Below, one piece after another: positions 1-8,300 of a stretch of DNA of 9,318 nucleotides (position 1 is its first letter; each line of letters begins with the position of its first letter). The stretch lies in the NCBI GenBank assembly GCA_024278155.1, contig JAJRTT010000097.1:1-9318 (forward strand). Reading direction: 5' to 3'. The stretch is from Bacteroidota bacterium (GTDB lineage Bacteria; Bacteroidota; Bacteroidia; Bacteroidales; JAADJA01). Under the pieces are notes generated by a model. It saw only the letters and a list, made by a program, of their open reading frames with translations. It was not told the origin of the DNA and did no database searches. A program made the position numbers and the translations under genes.

Positions 1-1161
1 CTTAAAACCGTATTCCTTTTTGATATCGCTAACGATTATCTCGGTGCTTTTTTGTGAGCGTTTGTCTTTTTTCAACCTTTTCTTAAGTTCCTCTTTTACG
101 TCTTCGAATTTCGGGATACCGGTCTTGCTTTTCAATTGGATAATGTGCCAACCATAAGAAGTCAATACCGGAGTTGAAATGTCGCCCGAATCGGGAAGAA
201 GGCTGATGGCCTGGATGAATTGTGGAACCATACGGTTTACCTCAAATTTGGGCAACATGCCGCCCCTGCCCGACGAGCCTTTGTCATCGGAATATTCTTT
301 CACGAGGTCTTTGAAATCTTCCCCGTTCTGGATACGTTGATAAAGCGAATCGATCCGGCTTTTTATATTTACTGAATCCGCTGGTGTTGAGTTTTCCGGG
401 ATTTTCAGGAATAAATGGGCCACTTCCATGCTTCCCTGTGCCGGGATTCGGTCAGTGACTTTTATCAGGTGGTAACCAAAATCGGAACGGACAGGTTCAG
501 ATACATCACCAAGAACGGTATTGTAAGCACCGGTTTCAAAAGGGTAAACCATATCAAAAACGGTAAAATACCCAAGGTCGCCACCATTTCCCGGGATTGG
601 ATTTCCCCCACGAGGGTTTTTCCTTTCACGGGCAGAAGGGTCTTCTGAAACATCGGCCGCAACCACGGCGAAGTCTTCCCCTTTTTTTATTCTTGACCTT
701 GCATCCATCGCTTTTTCATAAGCTGCCAAGGTATCGGCGGGCATAGCGTTGGGCCCAACCCTAATTAAAATGTGGCTTGCCCTTAAATCAACCTTTTTAC
801 GTTCGTAGGCTTCGGCCAATAAATCATCGATTATGTTTTCGTCCACAAAGTAAGGCTCAGCAAGTTGTTTGCGGTATCCGGCCAACTCGTCGTTTAATGA
901 CTTAACGGTATCAAGGCCTGTTTCCTCCGCCTCTTTTACCTTTAATTTAAAATTGATGAAAAGGTCGAGGTATTCACTTATTGACTTCTTGTCAACTACC
1001 TCTCCCTGAACATTGTTCTTTTTGTAAACATACATAAACTCATCTACGGTAATATCTTCCCCGTCGATGGTAACAAGGGGTCTTTTGTCCTGTGCGCTCA
1101 AAGTGAGGGTGAAAAAGGCCAATACTGCAATGATTCCGGTTTTTAAACGATTCAACTTCAT
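1..1161 (-). CDS. SurA-like periplasmic peptidyl-prolyl isomerase with parvulin repeats, 3' end cut by window edge
   Basis: Translating the minus strand from 1161 gives 387 uninterrupted codons to the left edge with no stop, so the C-terminus is missing. Residues 1-23 form a Sec signal peptide (MKLNRLKTG, a hydrophobic stretch, then LSAQ). A SurA-type helical N-region follows (about 25-120). Two parvulin (PpiC/rotamase) modules come next. The first is at about 125-238, with ASHILIR, GNGGDLGYF and FGYHLIKV. The second is at about 245-345, with VAHLFLKI, GRGGMLPKF and YGWHIIQLKS. Proteins of this family isomerise prolyl bonds and hold unfolded outer-membrane proteins in the periplasm. The EFMYVYKKNN segment at about 41-50 resembles longer Bacteroidota homologues, so more protein, perhaps another module, may lie beyond the edge; that is inference. 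An in-frame ATG at 1173 would add MNKK. I prefer 1161 because it follows an A-rich run and gives a compact signal peptide. The start lies 47 bp (or 35 bp) behind the guaB stop, with no promoter between, which suggests one transcript with guaB. Confidence 0.9.
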   Translation of the reverse strand, partial: MKLNRLKTGIIAVLAFFTLTLSAQDKRPLVTIDGEDITVDEFMYVYKKNNVQGEVVDKKSISEYLDLFINFKLKVKEAEETGLDTVKSLNDELAGYRKQLAEPYFVDENIIDDLLAEAYERKKVDLRASHILIRVGPNAMPADTLAAYEKAMDARSRIKKGEDFAVVAADVSEDPSARERKNPRGGNPIPGNGGDLGYFTVFDMVYPFETGAYNTVLGDVSEPVRSDFGYHLIKVTDRIPAQGSMEVAHLFLKIPENSTPADSVNIKSRIDSLYQRIQNGEDFKDLVKEYSDDKGSSGRGGMLPKFEVNRMVPQFIQAISLLPDSGDISTPVLTSYGWHIIQLKSKTGIPKFEDVKEELKKRLKKDKRSQKSTEIIVSDIKKEYGFK

Positions 1162-1208
1162 TTTTTTATTCATTTAAATTAGTTATAAACTTTAATATTG
1201 TTGATTGA

Positions 1209-2678
1209 TTATCTGCTATAGTTTGGTGCTTCGCGGGTTATGGTGATGTCGTGTGGATGGCTTTCGGCCACTCCGGCAGCGGTTATTTTTATGAATTTTG
1301 CTTTTTGCAGTTGGGCAATATTTGCCGATCCGGTATATCCCATTCCAGCCCTTATCCCTCCCACCATTTGTAGGATAACCTCTGACAGTTCGCCTTTGTA
1401 GGGAACCCTTCCAACAATTCCTTCGGGGACCAGTTTTTTAATATCGTCTTCCATATCCTGGAAGTAGCGGTCTTTGGAGCCTTTTTGCATGGCCTCGATG
1501 GAGCCCATTCCGCGATAGGTTTTGTACTTTCTCCCTTCAAAGATGATGGTTTCGCCCGGTGATTCACTGACCCCGGCAAAAAGGGAACCGGCCATGATGG
1601 AATGTCCGCCGGCCGCAAGTGCTTTTACGATGTCGCCCGTATAACGAATCCCCCCATCGGCAATAACCGGTATGCCTGTTCCTTCAAGGCCTTTGGCCAC
1701 CTGATTGATGGCCGATAGCTGTGGTATCCCAATTCCGGCAATGATCCGTGTGGTGCAAATAGAACCGGGGCCGATCCCCACTTTTACGGCATCTACGCCA
1801 ATGGCGGCCAAACTCTTTGCAGCTTGCTCCGTTCCGATATTCCCGACGATGAGGTCAATTTCAGGAAATAGCTTTTTCACTTTTCCGGCAATGGTGATTA
1901 CCCCTTTGGAATGGCCATGGGCCGTGTCGATTACGATGGCGTCAACTTCTGCTTCAACGAGTGCCTTTACCCTGTCAATAGTGTCGGCAGCTATGCCAAC
2001 TGCTGCTGCCACGCGCAAACGGCCCCTCGTGTCTTTACAGGCATTGGGCCTCTCTTTTATTTTGATTATATCCCGGTAAGTGATCAAGCCAACCAGTTTG
2101 AATTTGTCATCAACTACAGGAAGTTTTTCGATTTTGTATTGTTGGAGAATATCCGCGGCTTTTTCGAAATCGGTAAACTCGGTAGTTGTGATCAGGTCTT
2201 TCTTTGTCATAACCTCGTCAACCGGACGGTTAACGTCCCTTTCAAAACGAAGGTCGCGATTGGTTACGATACCAACCAGTTTATTCCCGTTGTCCACTAC
2301 GGGTATCCCGCCAATTTTGAAGTTCCGCATCATGTCCAGGACATCCTGAACAATGGCTTCCTTCTTTACGGTAATGGGATCGATGATCATCCCGTTTTCG
2401 GCCCGCTTCACTTTTCTTATCTCATTTGCCTGTTGTTCGATGGTCATGTTTTTATGGATGACACCTATCCCGCCTTCCTGCGCCATTGCGATCGCCATCA
2501 CATGTTCGGTCACGGTATCCATCGCCGCCGAAACAATGGGAATGTTCAAGCGGATGTTCCTTGTAAACTGTGAGGAAATATCCACCTCCCGCGGTAGGAT
2601 ATCCGAATAGGCAGGTTCCAGTAAAACATCGTCGTAAGTAAGGCCTTCGCCCAAAAATTTATCTTTTTCCAACTTCAT
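1209..2678 (-). CDS. guaB: Inosine-5'-monophosphate dehydrogenase
   Basis: This cytoplasmic enzyme oxidises IMP to XMP with NAD+, the committed step of GMP synthesis. The product is 489 residues, the normal bacterial length. The N-terminus has the family signature LTYDDVLLEP (13-22). Two CBS domains are inserted in the TIM barrel at about 97-208, seen as IPVVDNGNKLVGIVTNRD and LPVVDDKFKLVGLITYRD. The active-site loop GIGPGSICTTR (301-311) carries catalytic Cys308 and the potassium-binding turn. DTAHGH (251-256) lies in the NAD region, and ADGGIR (340-345) and MAGS (362-365) bind IMP phosphate. The mobile flap contains YRGMGS and SKDRYFQ; Arg404-Tyr405 match the general-base dyad (Arg401-Tyr402 in E. 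coli numbering). All key residues are intact. The ATG at 2678 is the only sensible start, just ahead of the conserved N-terminus. A TAnnTTTG element lies 25-33 bp upstream. The CBS domains are known adenine and guanine nucleotide sensors in this family. Confidence 0.98.
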   Translation of the reverse strand: MKLEKDKFLGEGLTYDDVLLEPAYSDILPREVDISSQFTRNIRLNIPIVSAAMDTVTEHVMAIAMAQEGGIGVIHKNMTIEQQANEIRKVKRAENGMIIDPITVKKEAIVQDVLDMMRNFKIGGIPVVDNGNKLVGIVTNRDLRFERDVNRPVDEVMTKKDLITTTEFTDFEKAADILQQYKIEKLPVVDDKFKLVGLITYRDIIKIKERPNACKDTRGRLRVAAAVGIAADTIDRVKALVEAEVDAIVIDTAHGHSKGVITIAGKVKKLFPEIDLIVGNIGTEQAAKSLAAIGVDAVKVGIGPGSICTTRIIAGIGIPQLSAINQVAKGLEGTGIPVIADGGIRYTGDIVKALAAGGHSIMAGSLFAGVSESPGETIIFEGRKYKTYRGMGSIEAMQKGSKDRYFQDMEDDIKKLVPEGIVGRVPYKGELSEVILQMVGGIRAGMGYTGSANIAQLQKAKFIKITAAGVAESHPHDITITREAPNYSR

Positions 2679-2703
2679 AATAACAGGGATTATAAAATTG
2701 GCG

Positions 2704-2711
2704 CAAATATA
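2704..2711 (-). promoter_or_regulatory. Putative Bacteroidota -7 promoter element for guaB
   Basis: Read on the minus strand this is TATATTTG, a perfect match to the Bacteroidota primary-sigma -7 consensus TAnnTTTG. It ends 25 bp before the guaB ATG, predicting a short 5' leader of about 20 nt. The -33 region is only T-rich (GGTTTTTATC at about 2725-2734), with no clean TTTG or TTG at the expected spacing, so that half is weak. The element sits in the 215-bp gap between tamL and guaB (2679-2893), the only sizeable intergenic space in the window. The rest of that gap shows no convincing gene. It does contain one small inverted repeat (GGGTT/AACCC, 2762-2780, 9-nt loop) without a T-run, which could contribute weakly to termination after tamL. 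Confidence 0.55.
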
Positions 2712-2893
2712 TGAAATTAAAGAAGATAAAAACCGTATTTCTTTTTGGTATGCCCGGATTTGGGTTCTTCGATAAAACCCGTCCTGATGCGTTAACTGTC
2801 AGTAATTTCAAGTTGTGTTGGGATGAATTGAAGGGATTGATTTTAAGAATTTTTAACAGGCGGCAACTGAGTTTGCAAACAAGGTTTGGTTTT

Positions 2894-3838
2894 TTAGAAA
2901 GGATATCCAATTGCGAAAGAAATGATGTAATCGCCCCAGAACCCGGGGTTTTGTGAAATCCAGTTAGAGCCGTTTACCTTAAAGGGCTTTCGCATGGGGA
3001 CACCCACGTCAAGGCGGATCACGAAATACTGGATGTCGATCCTAAGCCCCAATCCGGCACCAATGGCGATCTGGTCGAGAAATGTACCGAGCCTGAATTT
3101 TCCCCCGGGACGGCTGGGGTCATCGTTCAGGAGCCACACATTTCCCGCATCCACGAAAAGTGCCCCAAAGGTTTTGTAAGTGATTGGAAAACGGTATTCC
3201 AGGTTAGCTTCAAGTTTAATTTCCCCCGACTGGTCGAGGAACACACCGGATGGGATGGTATCAGAGGGTTGGTAATTGCCCGGGCCGATCGAACGGGCAT
3301 AAAAGGCACGGATGCCCTGGCTTCCCCCCGCAAAATACTGTTTTACATAAGGGAGCACTGAGGAGTTGTTATAAGGGATGCCGATGCCGGCGAGGATGCG
3401 GGTCGCGATTTGCCTTTTTTCGTTGAATATATAAGAATACCTGAAATCGTTTGTGAGCTTAACGTATTGAGCATAAGGGGCTCCCAAAAGTTTAGCGGGT
3501 TCGTCGCTGTTTGGGTCTTTGAGCCCGCCAATGGCATAAACGGTATTGATCAGGTTCCCTGATAAATCCAGGATAGGATTGTCGTAAAACTTGTTCCGTT
3601 TTTTCCTTATAGGGTTTGAATGATAAATATAACTGAAAGAAGAACCAATGATAAACTGTTCCTGGAAGCTTGTGGCAACCTGCGGATATTGGACAAGGAA
3701 TTTTTCAAATTCGGTGGATGTTTTGGTAAGGCGTAAGTAGTCGATTGCAATTGCTTCCACTTTATACTCTCTCTTTCGGGTCGATCTCCAGGCATATCCG
3801 AATTTTGCCTGCGAGAGGTTCATGCTGTAATATTTCAC
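2894..3838 (-). CDS. tamL: TamL (Omp85/BamA-like outer-membrane protein), C-terminal beta-barrel fragment after a frameshift
   Basis: This 314-codon frame encodes most of the Omp85 beta-barrel that the upstream fragment lacks. It shows alternating amphipathic strands. The loop-6 segment is YFAGGSQGIRAF (168-179), with IRAF in place of the usual VRGF/Y. It is followed by ARSIGPG, then the barrel motif GALFVDAGNVW (225-235). The C-terminal strand, DYIISFAIGYPF, ends in phenylalanine, as expected of a beta-signal recognised by BAM. The listed start is a GTG, which in the restored frame is simply an internal valine. In-frame codons upstream of it (reading TLSSIGFRTLKR) continue the same protein back to the frameshift, so this is not an independent gene. 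Joined to the first part it gives 803 residues (477 + 12 + 314). Alone it has no signal peptide, no POTRA domains and an incomplete barrel, so it is unlikely to work as a separate protein. Confidence 0.85.
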   Translation of the reverse strand: MKYYSMNLSQAKFGYAWRSTRKREYKVEAIAIDYLRLTKTSTEFEKFLVQYPQVATSFQEQFIIGSSFSYIYHSNPIRKKRNKFYDNPILDLSGNLINTVYAIGGLKDPNSDEPAKLLGAPYAQYVKLTNDFRYSYIFNEKRQIATRILAGIGIPYNNSSVLPYVKQYFAGGSQGIRAFYARSIGPGNYQPSDTIPSGVFLDQSGEIKLEANLEYRFPITYKTFGALFVDAGNVWLLNDDPSRPGGKFRLGTFLDQIAIGAGLGLRIDIQYFVIRLDVGVPMRKPFKVNGSNWISQNPGFWGDYIISFAIGYPF

Positions 3839-5304
3839 CCGTTTAAGTGTCCTAAAGCCAATGCTCGACAGGGTTTTGGAACATACCTGTGCGATTCGTT
3901 CTTAACGTTGAAAGGCAGCATGAAGCGTGGGACGATAAGTTTAAGCTGCGTACCTATTTCGTACGAATTCAAACCTAGTTCATATTCTCTTTTCCTGGAT
4001 CTTTTTTGCCATTCAAAGCCTCCGTCCAATGATAAGATCAAACGTTCGGCCCCCCTTAAAACATTCATGTGGCCAATGGAAACCTCGGCAGAAGGCCCAA
4101 GGAAATCATTCGACTTGGTGGCAAAGTTCACTTCCAAACTCGTTTGGACAGGTTTTAAGGGAACAAGGCTTATCTGTGCATCCAGCTGGTTGGAGCTGTC
4201 AACAAGGTTGAACGAGATATTGGCCGATTTGAATGCGCCCATCCCCTGTAAATAGCGCAATGTGTTTTCATGGTCGGTAAGGGAGTAATGTTCACCGGGT
4301 TTCAATGAAACGGTTTGGGTAATTATTTTTGGCCTGAAAGGGTTTTCGATTGATTTGTATTTGAGATTGTCCAAAAAAACCGAGTCATTTGGGACTGCAT
4401 CTTTTAAGGATTCTTTATCCGACCTTACGAAAATACCGATATTGCGGATATAGTATTTGTTATAGGCGTTCTCCGTAATTTTGTCTTTTATCACCATTGT
4501 CAGGTCAACCTGCTTGTTTCCAATCGTTGTATCGGCATTGAACAAAAGGTAGTTGGGGTTGAAAAAATAGTATCCCTGGTTTTGCAAGATTAAATTCAGG
4601 CGTTCCCTTTCTTCTTTCATTTCTTTCAGCCAATAGTCGTTGCCGCTTTTTATTAAGGTTTTGGCCATGGAACTGTTGATGATGCTATCGACCCGTGTAT
4701 CTTTTTTAATAAATTCAAAATTACGGTAGGTATAGGCCGGCTTGAAAAACACATGGTATTTTGCCCTCACTTTTTTGTTGTTCTTTCCAAAATATTTCAG
4801 GCTGAGCTCTATTTTGCTGTCGAAATGCCCCATTTCGGCAATGCGTTGTTCCATCACTTTTAACCTGAAATCGGGGTTTACATCTTCCAAAAGAACAGGA
4901 GGCTTGCCGAATACCCTGTGGAAGTAATGCCTGGGGCCCCAGTTGCCGCTGGGTTTCCAATGATTGTAAATGTAAAGGTTCATGCGTGGCAAAAACAAAA
5001 ATGGCCTGTTGGTTTTTACACCACCCACAAGGTAAAGCTCGTAAACCTTCAATGGTTTGTTCTTTATCCTTGTAATGCCCTTGACGCTAAACCATGTGCG
5101 GGTATAGAGCGTTTCGTCTTTTTCGAGGTATTTTACGTTGGAACAGGAAGATAGGAGGAAGATGGCCAGGGCAATCTTCACCACGAATGTCCCAGCCCCG
5201 GCATGAATACCGGGTAAACCCATTTGCCTTCTGCGAAAATGAGTTTCCAAGGTCTTAAGGCCTGGGCGAAATTTGTTCCATATTATGAATCCTCTTGCGT
5301 TCAT
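3835..5304 (-). CDS. tamL: TamL, TamA-like outer-membrane lipoprotein, N-terminal part (signal, POTRA domains, first barrel strands), frameshifted
   Basis: This is the Bacteroidota counterpart of TamA, the outer-membrane partner of TamB in the translocation and assembly module. The first 53 residues are a leader with RRR at 24-26, a hydrophobic run at about 41-50 and lipobox LSSC (51-54), so Cys54 is the predicted lipidated residue. A lipid-modified TamA (TamL) is the known Bacteroidota variant. Residues about 60-385 look like POTRA domains, for example a YYIRNIGIFV strand and the late ENTLRYLQGMGAFKSANISF element. Barrel strands begin at about 388. The last family-like residues are SHRYVPK (471-477). 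The following 12 residues, to the TGA at 3837-3835, are out of frame. The ATG at 5304 overlaps the tamB stop (ATGA), implying coupled translation. An internal ATG at 5223 would give a more ordinary 26-residue lipoprotein signal. I favour 5304 for the coupling, with moderate certainty. Confidence 0.88.
   Translation of the reverse strand: MNARGFIIWNKFRPGLKTLETHFRRRQMGLPGIHAGAGTFVVKIALAIFLLSSCSNVKYLEKDETLYTRTWFSVKGITRIKNKPLKVYELYLVGGVKTNRPFLFLPRMNLYIYNHWKPSGNWGPRHYFHRVFGKPPVLLEDVNPDFRLKVMEQRIAEMGHFDSKIELSLKYFGKNNKKVRAKYHVFFKPAYTYRNFEFIKKDTRVDSIINSSMAKTLIKSGNDYWLKEMKEERERLNLILQNQGYYFFNPNYLLFNADTTIGNKQVDLTMVIKDKITENAYNKYYIRNIGIFVRSDKESLKDAVPNDSVFLDNLKYKSIENPFRPKIITQTVSLKPGEHYSLTDHENTLRYLQGMGAFKSANISFNLVDSSNQLDAQISLVPLKPVQTSLEVNFATKSNDFLGPSAEVSIGHMNVLRGAERLILSLDGGFEWQKRSRKREYELGLNSYEIGTQLKLIVPRFMLPFNVKNESHRYVPKPCRALALGHLNG
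3874..3877 (-). other. Frameshift site splitting tamL (apparent one-base deletion at a homopolymer)
   Basis: On the minus strand the junction reads CCA AAA CCC TGT. The upstream frame gives P-K and then a short nonsense tail ending in TGA. If one base is added to the AAAA or the adjoining CCC run, translation reads P-K-T-L-S-S-I-G-F-R-T-L-K-R-V-K-Y-Y and goes straight into the 314-codon barrel frame. The match to a continuous Omp85 protein is immediate on both sides, so exactly one base is missing relative to an intact gene. A homopolymer position favours a sequencing or assembly error or a recent slippage mutation. Lys-tRNA could re-pair after a -1 slip on AAAA, but no canonical X-XXY-YYZ heptamer is present. 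Confidence 0.85.
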
Positions 5305-8300
5305 TTATTCTTTTTCCTTTTTCCCTCTCCGTCCCCTTTGGTGAAAATATCCTTTAAAGAGTAAAAATTCTTTTTTATGCGCAGGCCTCCACCGGTTTCC
5401 ACCACTTCCCCTTCGAGGAGGCCTTCATACTGGTCTTTCCTGAAAAAAACACCGCGGAACACACCGTCTTTTGTCAACAGGTACTCTACCTCCAATTGGC
5501 TTTGTACAAAGGACGAGTTTATCTGATCGTTTTGTAAATTAGAAGAAAGGCCCAGGCTCCCTTTGTAATTTATCCTTGCCCGGTTGTGCAAAAAGCTTTT
5601 GCCAATATTGTAATAGTAGTTCCGCCTAAAAACTTCTTCTCCTGCCTCATTGTAATCCCCATAGGATTGCACATCGAAATGCAAATCGACAAAACCGATA
5701 TTGTCGCCTATCAAATGGTTCAACTGATTGGCGTAAAACTTATCTATCTGTGCGCCGACCATTGATGTGGAGCCTGCTCCCGAACCGTGGACACTTATCA
5801 CAAAGCTTCCCCGCACCAATAAGTTGAGTGCGTTTATGTTCCTTTCCGAATCGGTCAGTTGTGCCAGTTTTGCCGAAACTATCGCATCATTGGTCTGTGT
5901 GGAAATGTCGAAACGCAGTTTAATGTCTTTCAGGTCGCCAATCAAATAGAGGAGGACCTTGAAGGTCATCACTTTTTTATAATCTGTCATCAAACTTTCG
6001 GTGGAGGCCCTTATCCCTGCCGAAGCTATGATGTTCAGGTGGGGGTTGTACATATCGTTGGTCATGGTGATGAAACTCCCCGGTTCAATGGTAAAATCCT
6101 CTACCGTGACCATGGGGATGGAATAATGGAGCTTGCCTTTTTCAACCTGGAACATACCTGAAATATCCGAATTCCCGTCCATGAGATTATAGTTCATGTC
6201 CCCATGGATGGAGGCATCGAGGTAATTGTCGCCACCGCTGTCAAAAAACAGTTTGAACTTTGCCCCTTTTTCAATGTTGAGTCCCGCATTTATTTTTTTT
6301 ATGGCATCCAGGTTAAAAACAGGATTGGACGCTTTGATGTCCATGGATTCTATTGTGTCGGGCGCATATTTGGTAAATTTCACGATACCGCTGTTATCGT
6401 TTATCGAGAGGTTGTCAGGGAAAATGTAGGTAATGTTGGTGGTTTTGCCAACCTTTAAATTTGCATCTAAGCTCAACAGGCTTGGGGTTCCTTTAATGTC
6501 AATATTGGCGGAAGCTTTCAACAGGCCAAATAACAAATCGCTGTCTTTGGCAGTGTTGTTCAGGATTTCCATCTTGTCCGATGTTATCTTTAGGTCGCTA
6601 TAAGTCTGGTTGTTGCCAGCAAGCGAAATACTCCCATCAATTTTTGCGGATTGGTTTTTTTTATTGGTTATCGAGAAATCATCAAATCCCAATGTGTTGC
6701 TTTCAATGGTAATGTTTTCGGAACCAAGCCAGAAATAATTATCCATTGCCTTGATATGTGCCCCGGCTTCTTCAAAACCAAGGATGCCATTTGCAACGGG
6801 CTTTTCGATCGAACCAGAAACTTTTAATGTAGCGTTGGCAACTCCCTTGGCGCTGTCAACATAATCGGCAAGGATGTAATCCAGTTCCTTGAGGGCGAGT
6901 TTTTTGATGTTCAGGTCAAAATCCAGGGGGATATCTTCATTGTCCAAGTCCATTTTGCCGTTTAGGGAAAGTTTCCCGTTTTCCCCTATAAGATCCAAAG
7001 CTGCGTTCAGGACATTATCTTGCAGGCTGAATTCCTCCATTTCAAAATCCCCCAAATCAAAACCGTAAAGCTGCATGTTGGAAATCAGAAGCTGGCCAAT
7101 GATCACGGGTTTGCTGCTTAAGTCCTCGAATTTGAAATCCGCATTGGCTTTCCCACTGATTATCGTATCGAGTGCCAAAAGGCTTTCAAGGCTCCCCAAT
7201 TGGAAATCTTCAAGTTTTAGCTCGATGTTCTGTGGGTTTTCTTTTGGGTATGAACCGATGGAAATCATTTGCTTATCGCTGTTCAGTTCAAATTTTTCAA
7301 AAATAATATTTTGGTCATTGATGGTAATTTTATTGATGGGGTCAATGTCCCAGTTATCGTAACTGAAAACAAGGGAACCGGGGATTATATGTGCCACGAT
7401 TGCGTTTTCAAGAGTATCAATTTGGCCCGTGATGCTTACGTATTCATTTTGAAACGAATCGAAATAACCGATTGTTGAGATCAGTTCCGAGTTTTCGAAC
7501 TTCCCGTCAAGGGAAAGCTTGCCAATGAGCAAATCATCGATATTCAGATTTGCCGAACAAGCATAATCCAATTCATTGGAATTTCCTTCAATATCAAGCT
7601 TTAAGCTGTCCGATTTTACGGAACCGTATTCCAATCCGGGAATGGAAAGGGAAAAAACCAATTCGTCTTTCGTCCTGGAATAATTCCCATCAATGACCAG
7701 TTTTTCAAAAGAGGGTATGTCAGGGAAAAAAAGTTGCACAAAGGCTTTGGGATATTCGAGTTTGCCGGTGATTTGAAACTCCGGCAAATCAAAATCAATT
7801 GAATCCTGTTCCGTATCGGCAAAGTAATATCCGGGCAGACCAGCCAAGGAACCGGCCACATCAAGGATGTACTGGTCGGCCATGAAATCCACATTGTAGA
7901 AAAAGCTTTCGAGCGTAAACAGTGTTTGCGAATTGTCGGTGAAGAAGTGCAAATTTGCAGGGTGCATATTGTAAACCGTGTCTTCAAAATAAAAATCAAG
8001 GTTATTGATATGGGTATTGATGTCGAAGGAATTTTCATTTGTTAAGGCTGCCGCAAAAGATGCCTTTGCTTTCATGGTGAAGTCTTCTTCATGAAGGTTG
8101 AGGGCCTTCAAGTTCACGTTAACAAGTTCCAAATCCATCTGGATATCTTGTTTGCCCTCAAAAAGATCGCCATTGGCAGAAGCAATGAAACGGAGGTTGC
8201 TGTCCAATGAATTCAATTTTGCGCCAAAATTCCCATCGGCAATTTCAGCATCCACCTGAATATCTTTGTAGTTGTAGCTTTTGTATTCGATACTGTCGAT

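Noticed and set aside
465..662. 65-codon minus-strand frame inside the parvulin gene
   Set aside because: It is an out-of-frame reading of the real gene, whose own frame is open from 1161 to the left edge.
1911..2573. 220-codon open frame on the plus strand antisense to guaB
   Set aside because: It lies wholly inside a fully conserved guaB in the opposite direction, and its composition (Cys, His and Phe rich) is typical of an antisense shadow. No promoter or known domain was seen.
2762..2780. Possible intrinsic terminator after tamL (GGGTT/AACCC stem)
   Set aside because: The stem has only five pairs, the loop is nine bases, and no T-run follows on the minus strand. It is mentioned in the promoter entry but not called as a terminator.
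2659..2910. 83-codon minus-strand frame linking the tamL end with the guaB start
   Set aside because: It overlaps the end of tamL and the start of guaB in a different frame, and the sequence shows no family features.
2711..2956. 81-codon plus-strand frame across the tamL-guaB gap
   Set aside because: Its start overlaps the guaB promoter element on the other strand and its end runs into the conserved tamL 3' end. No recognisable domain and no supporting context.
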